Source: an uncultured Mailhella sp.
Lineage (GTDB): Bacteria > Desulfobacterota > Desulfovibrionia > Desulfovibrionales > Desulfovibrionaceae
Direction of reading: 5' to 3'
Assembly: GCA_948482415.1 (NCBI GenBank)
Contig: CAOMFZ010000007.1
Span: 1-26,163, forward strand
DNA: 26,163 nucleotides
Shown: piece after piece, positions 23,638 through 26,163 of the stretch
How the letters are laid out: each line of letters begins with the position of its first letter
How positions within the stretch are numbered: position 1 is the stretch's first letter
Made by a program: the position numbers and the translations under genes
Notes under the pieces: generated by a model
Databases searched by the model: none
Seen by the model: only the letters and a program-made list of their open reading frames with translations
Told to the model about the DNA's origin: nothing

Positions 23638-23760
23638 AAATTCATGCTTATATGTATTGGATAGTCCAATGCATAATTGCTTTTTGCAATATATGATGTC
23701 GACTGCGTGTAAAACAAGGTCGGCATTGTTTTGTTCACAGCCTTAAACCCATATATTGAC

Positions 23761-24867
23761 ATGAGTAAACGAGATTATTACGAAGTTCTTGGGGTTGACC
23801 GCTCAGCGAGCGCCGAAGAAATCAAAAAAGCCTATCGTAAAATTGCTTTTGAAAACCACCCCGACAGAAATCCTGACAATAAAGAAGCCGAAGCCCGTTT
23901 CAAAGAAGCTGCCGAAGCTTACGACGTTTTGCGCGATGAAGAAAAACGAGCCCATTATGACAGATTTGGACACAGTGATTTTGGCAATAATTTTGGCGGC
24001 TTCACCAATGAAGATATTTTCTCCCAGTTTGGGGATATTTTTGAAAACCTGTTTGGTTTTGGCGGCGGAGCTTCCCGTTCCCAAAACAGACCAACCGTGG
24101 GCGATGATTTACGCTATAATCTGAAAATTACTTTCCGTCAGGCTGCCAAAGGTGATGATGTGCGCCTGACTATCCCCCGCACAGCTGTCTGTCCGGACTG
24201 CAAGGGAAGCGGCGCGGCTGAAGGCAGTAAAAAAGAAACCTGTACCCAATGCAACGGCGTAGGACAAGTTTTTGTACAGCAGGGTCCGTTCCGCTTTGCC
24301 AGCACCTGTCCAAAATGTCAGGGCAAAGGAACCATTATTACCAAGCCCTGCCCGCGCTGTAAGGGTGACGGACAAGTTCAGGAAAAAAGAGAACTGACTG
24401 TCCATGTCCCTGCCGGTGTTTATGACGGTGCAAGACTCCGCCTGCGGGGTGAAGGTGAAGCAGGCAGAAACGGCGGACCAAACGGCGATTTATATGTAGT
24501 CATTCATATTGAAGCGGACCAGGTCTTTGACCGCGACGGACAAAACCTCATTTACAGCACCAAAATACCGTTCACCAAAGCAAGTCTCGGCGCAAAAATA
24601 AAAGTGCCTGCGCTTGACGAAGAAATCGAATTTGAAGTGCCGAAAGGAACACAAAGCGGTGCTGTTTACCAAATCAAAGGCAAGGGTTTGCCGTATCCCG
24701 GTGAAAAACGCACAGGGGATTTACTGATTGAAGTTATTGTAGAAACACCGACCAAACTGACCGCCGAACAGACCGAACTTCTCCAGGCTCTGGACAGCCT
24801 TTTTGAAAAGCAGGACCAAAAACTCTCTTCAAAAATCAAAAAGAAAATCAAAGATATTCTCAACTGA
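23761..24867 (+). CDS. dnaJ: Chaperone DnaJ (Hsp40)
   Basis: A 368-residue co-chaperone that delivers substrates to DnaK and stimulates its ATPase. The J domain (1-70) has HPD at 33-35. A Gly/Phe-rich segment spans about 72-104. Four zinc-binding CxxCxGxG repeats lie at 144-151, 161-168, 183-190 and 197-204, all intact. The substrate-binding C-terminal domains follow. The frame extends to TTG 23731, but homologues begin MSKRDYYE, matching ATG 23761. No clear ribosome binding site precedes this ATG (CCATATATTGAC). I see no CIRCE element or convincing heat-shock promoter in the 123-base gap after rpoZ, where the only palindrome is ATTGGATAGTCCAAT (23656-23670). dnaK and grpE are not adjacent. 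Confidence 0.97.
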   Translation: MSKRDYYEVLGVDRSASAEEIKKAYRKIAFENHPDRNPDNKEAEARFKEAAEAYDVLRDEEKRAHYDRFGHSDFGNNFGGFTNEDIFSQFGDIFENLFGFGGGASRSQNRPTVGDDLRYNLKITFRQAAKGDDVRLTIPRTAVCPDCKGSGAAEGSKKETCTQCNGVGQVFVQQGPFRFASTCPKCQGKGTIITKPCPRCKGDGQVQEKRELTVHVPAGVYDGARLRLRGEGEAGRNGGPNGDLYVVIHIEADQVFDRDGQNLIYSTKIPFTKASLGAKIKVPALDEEIEFEVPKGTQSGAVYQIKGKGLPYPGEKRTGDLLIEVIVETPTKLTAEQTELLQALDSLFEKQDQKLSSKIKKKIKDILN

Positions 24868-24891
24868 TTTTTGCCTCTGCTATATTTGCAC

Positions 24892-24950
24892 AAAAGCCCT
24901 CAAAAAAATCAAGTAACCCTTTGCAGGCTTGATTTTTTCAGGGCTTTTTT
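24892..24950 (+). terminator. Long bipartite terminator after dnaJ
   Basis: The outer stem AAAAGCCCT/AGGGCTTTTTT encloses an inner stem AAAAAATCAAG/CTTGATTTTTT, with a T run at the 3' end. Being nearly symmetric, it could work in both directions. The inner part closely resembles the palindrome inserted at about 15911-15946. Confidence 0.88.
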
Positions 24951-25068
24951 ACAGAGAAAAACAAGGCAGATACAATGCCCTGCTTTTGGAGCACATTTTA
25001 GAAAATCATTTACAAATTAATTCATTTATAGTACAAATTATAGATAAATATATACAAGAGAAAAAAAT

Positions 25069-25335
25069 ATGTCACAAAGTCAAATTGTACAAGCCCGTAT
25101 CAATAAAGAAATCAAGGAAGAAGCAAGTGCTGTGCTTGCAAATTTTGGCTTATCCATTTCAGATATTATCAGAGTTGTTTTAACCCGTGTTGCCAATGAA
25201 AAGACTATTCCTGCCGCACTTTTTACTTCCACCCCTGAAACCTTACACGCAATTTATGAAGTGGAAACAAACAAAACGCATTCTGCCTCATCATTGGAAG
25301 AAATGTTTCAGGAATTAAATAATGACGGTGAATAA
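25069..25335 (+). CDS. RelB/DinJ-family antitoxin
   Basis: An 88-residue protein with an N-terminal ribbon-helix-helix of RelB/DinJ type: the strand SQIVQARINKEIKEEA, then the helix-turn-helix-like AVLANFGLSISDIIRVVLTRVANEKTIPA. In such modules the N-terminus dimerises and binds the operon promoter, while the C-terminus wraps the toxin. The frame begins at ATG 25069. The upstream leader is very A/T-rich, and only a weak purine stretch (AGAGAAAAAAA) serves as ribosome binding site. Its last 14 bases overlap the start of a YafQ-like toxin frame, the usual coupling. The antitoxin frame is intact although the toxin frame is broken. Confidence 0.85.
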   Translation: MSQSQIVQARINKEIKEEASAVLANFGLSISDIIRVVLTRVANEKTIPAALFTSTPETLHAIYEVETNKTHSASSLEEMFQELNNDGE

Positions 25336-25604
25336 ATCTGTCCAATGGACAACATCATTCAAAAAAGATTATAAACGGGAAAAAAAGAAAAATCCTCATC
25401 TTGACACACTGCTTCATGCCTTTGCTTTCAAAACTCGTAAATAACAAGTCATTGGAAGAACGGTATCACGACCATTTTTTAACAGGTGACAAAAAAGGAT
25501 ATAAGGATTGTCATATTCAGCCTGATTTAATTCTTATATACCAAAAGCCTGACTTGGAAACGCTTGTTCTTTTAAGACTTGGTTCACATTCTGAAGTGTT
25601 TTAA
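25322..25604 (+). pseudogene. YafQ-like RelE-superfamily toxin, frameshifted
   Basis: The reading starts at ATG 25322 inside the antitoxin gene and gives MTVNKSVQWTTSFKKDYKRE...HLDTLLHAF before TAA at 25442. The rest of the protein continues in the next frame: SKLVNNKSLEERYHDHF, LTGDKKGYKDCHIQPDLILIY, ending LRLGSHSEVF at 25604. Together these form a full-length YafQ-type mRNA interferase with the expected DH-x-L-x-G, KGY-x-x-CHI-x-PD and terminal GSH-x-x-F motifs. One extra base in the stretch GCTTTCAAAA (about 25424-25433) explains the break: removing one T restores a single frame of about 93 residues. It may be a decayed toxin, a sequencing error or, less likely, a site of ribosomal frameshifting. 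Confidence 0.85.
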
Positions 25605-25681
25605 CCTAATTTTATCATGTGACACAAAGACGTTAATTATAGTTCTCATTTTTGCACACTATAAAAAGTAATCCCTTCTTT

Positions 25682-26104
25682 TCAATGCCTGAATGTAAAA
25701 AATTTAAATAAAAGAAACGTGCTTATAGTTGTTAATGAAATGGCGATAAGCTGACTGATGATAACGTGCAGAGCCAGCCAATGAACTGTAACCGTCAGGG
25801 TTACGGCATTGATGCAATAACCAATCGCCCACGTCAGCAAAAACCTTTTATATTCTTTCAGCCAATTTCCCTTTGTTTTAAACACAACAATTTTTTGCAG
25901 GCTGAAAGAAAGAAAAGAAGAAAGGCACCAGGAAACAAGCAGGCTTAGCTGATATCTGTTTTCTCCCAGCAATTGAATACAAAGCACATATAAACAAAAC
26001 GAAATAACAGGATTGCTTCCTCCTATCAATAGAGATTTGACGAGCAAGCGATACTTTTTTATAACGCGTATAATCCGTTCAATTTTTACAAGTGCTGTCT
26101 GCAT
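25682..26104 (-). CDS. GtrA-family membrane protein
   Basis: A 140-residue integral membrane protein of the GtrA family, with four hydrophobic segments (about 23-46, 52-70, 87-110 and 114-137) and the typical C-terminal pattern LLFKFFTFRH. A basic N-terminus (VKIERIIRVIKKYR) precedes the first segment, and the central loop carries QKIVVFKTKGNW. GtrA-like proteins are thought to move or flip lipid-linked sugars in surface polysaccharide synthesis, usually beside a glycosyltransferase. Any such partner would lie beyond the right end of the window. An in-frame TAG lies 9 bases upstream of the ATG, so no longer start is possible; a clear ribosome binding site is lacking. Family assignment is good; substrate unknown. 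Confidence 0.8.
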   Translation of the reverse strand: MQTALVKIERIIRVIKKYRLLVKSLLIGGSNPVISFCLYVLCIQLLGENRYQLSLLVSWCLSSFLSFSLQKIVVFKTKGNWLKEYKRFLLTWAIGYCINAVTLTVTVHWLALHVIISQLIAISLTTISTFLLFKFFTFRH

Positions 26105-26163
26105 ATTATTCTAGAGTGTGTCGTCAATAAATTTTTGCCCAAATAGCAATACATCTTATATGC

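Overview
The window looks like a chromosomal segment of an anaerobic, sulfite-respiring member of the Desulfovibrionaceae. It begins inside dsrA. The next gene encodes sulfite reductase subunit DsrB joined to DsrD in one reading frame, a fusion known from Bilophila wadsworthia. The sequence is A/T-rich for this family, so I infer a gut-associated relative in the Bilophila / Taurinivorans / Lawsonia group rather than B. wadsworthia itself. That placement rests on the fusion and base composition as I recall them, not on a search.

Layout. (1) Positions 2-2771: dsrA (5' truncated), dsrB-dsrD fusion and a terminator; this is the terminal reductase of sulfite respiration. (2) Positions 2855-4606: an A/T-rich hipB-hipA toxin-antitoxin cassette with its own promoter and operator-like palindrome. 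It is bracketed by two TA-flanked palindromic elements that share a 15-bp direct repeat. (3) Positions 4855-9516: lutC, a lutB-lutA fusion and a LctP lactate permease, then a terminator. This is a lactate uptake and oxidation operon that would supply electrons to the Dsr pathway. (4) Positions 9536-10201: about 660 bp with no gene, filled with palindromes. (5) Minus strand, 15810 down to 10202: thiL, a membrane sensor kinase, a sigma-54-type response regulator, folD and nth, tightly packed and probably co-transcribed. (6) Positions 15838-16310: another palindromic element, split by a nested structured insertion, plus further repeats. (7) Minus strand, 19507 down to 16318: engB (long charged C-terminal tail) and a PcrA/UvrD helicase. 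(8) Plus strand: aroQ and efp, a terminator, ftsK, a diverged repeat copy, rpoZ, dnaJ and a long terminator. (9) Positions 25069-25604: a RelB/DinJ-type antitoxin followed by a YafQ-like toxin whose frame is broken by one base. (10) Minus strand, 26104 down to 25682: a GtrA-family membrane protein.

Most genes are conserved housekeeping or energy-metabolism genes. The least explained material is between genes. A family of palindromic elements of about 140 bp has related inverted ends and TA at the borders; a 53-bp short form carries similar ends. They resemble non-autonomous mobile elements, but no transposase is present here. Other unusual points are an active-site-loop insertion in AroQ, an ftsK gene without a normal start codon at its ribosome binding site, and the bracketing of hipBA. 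I found no CRISPR array, tRNA, rRNA or complete insertion sequence.
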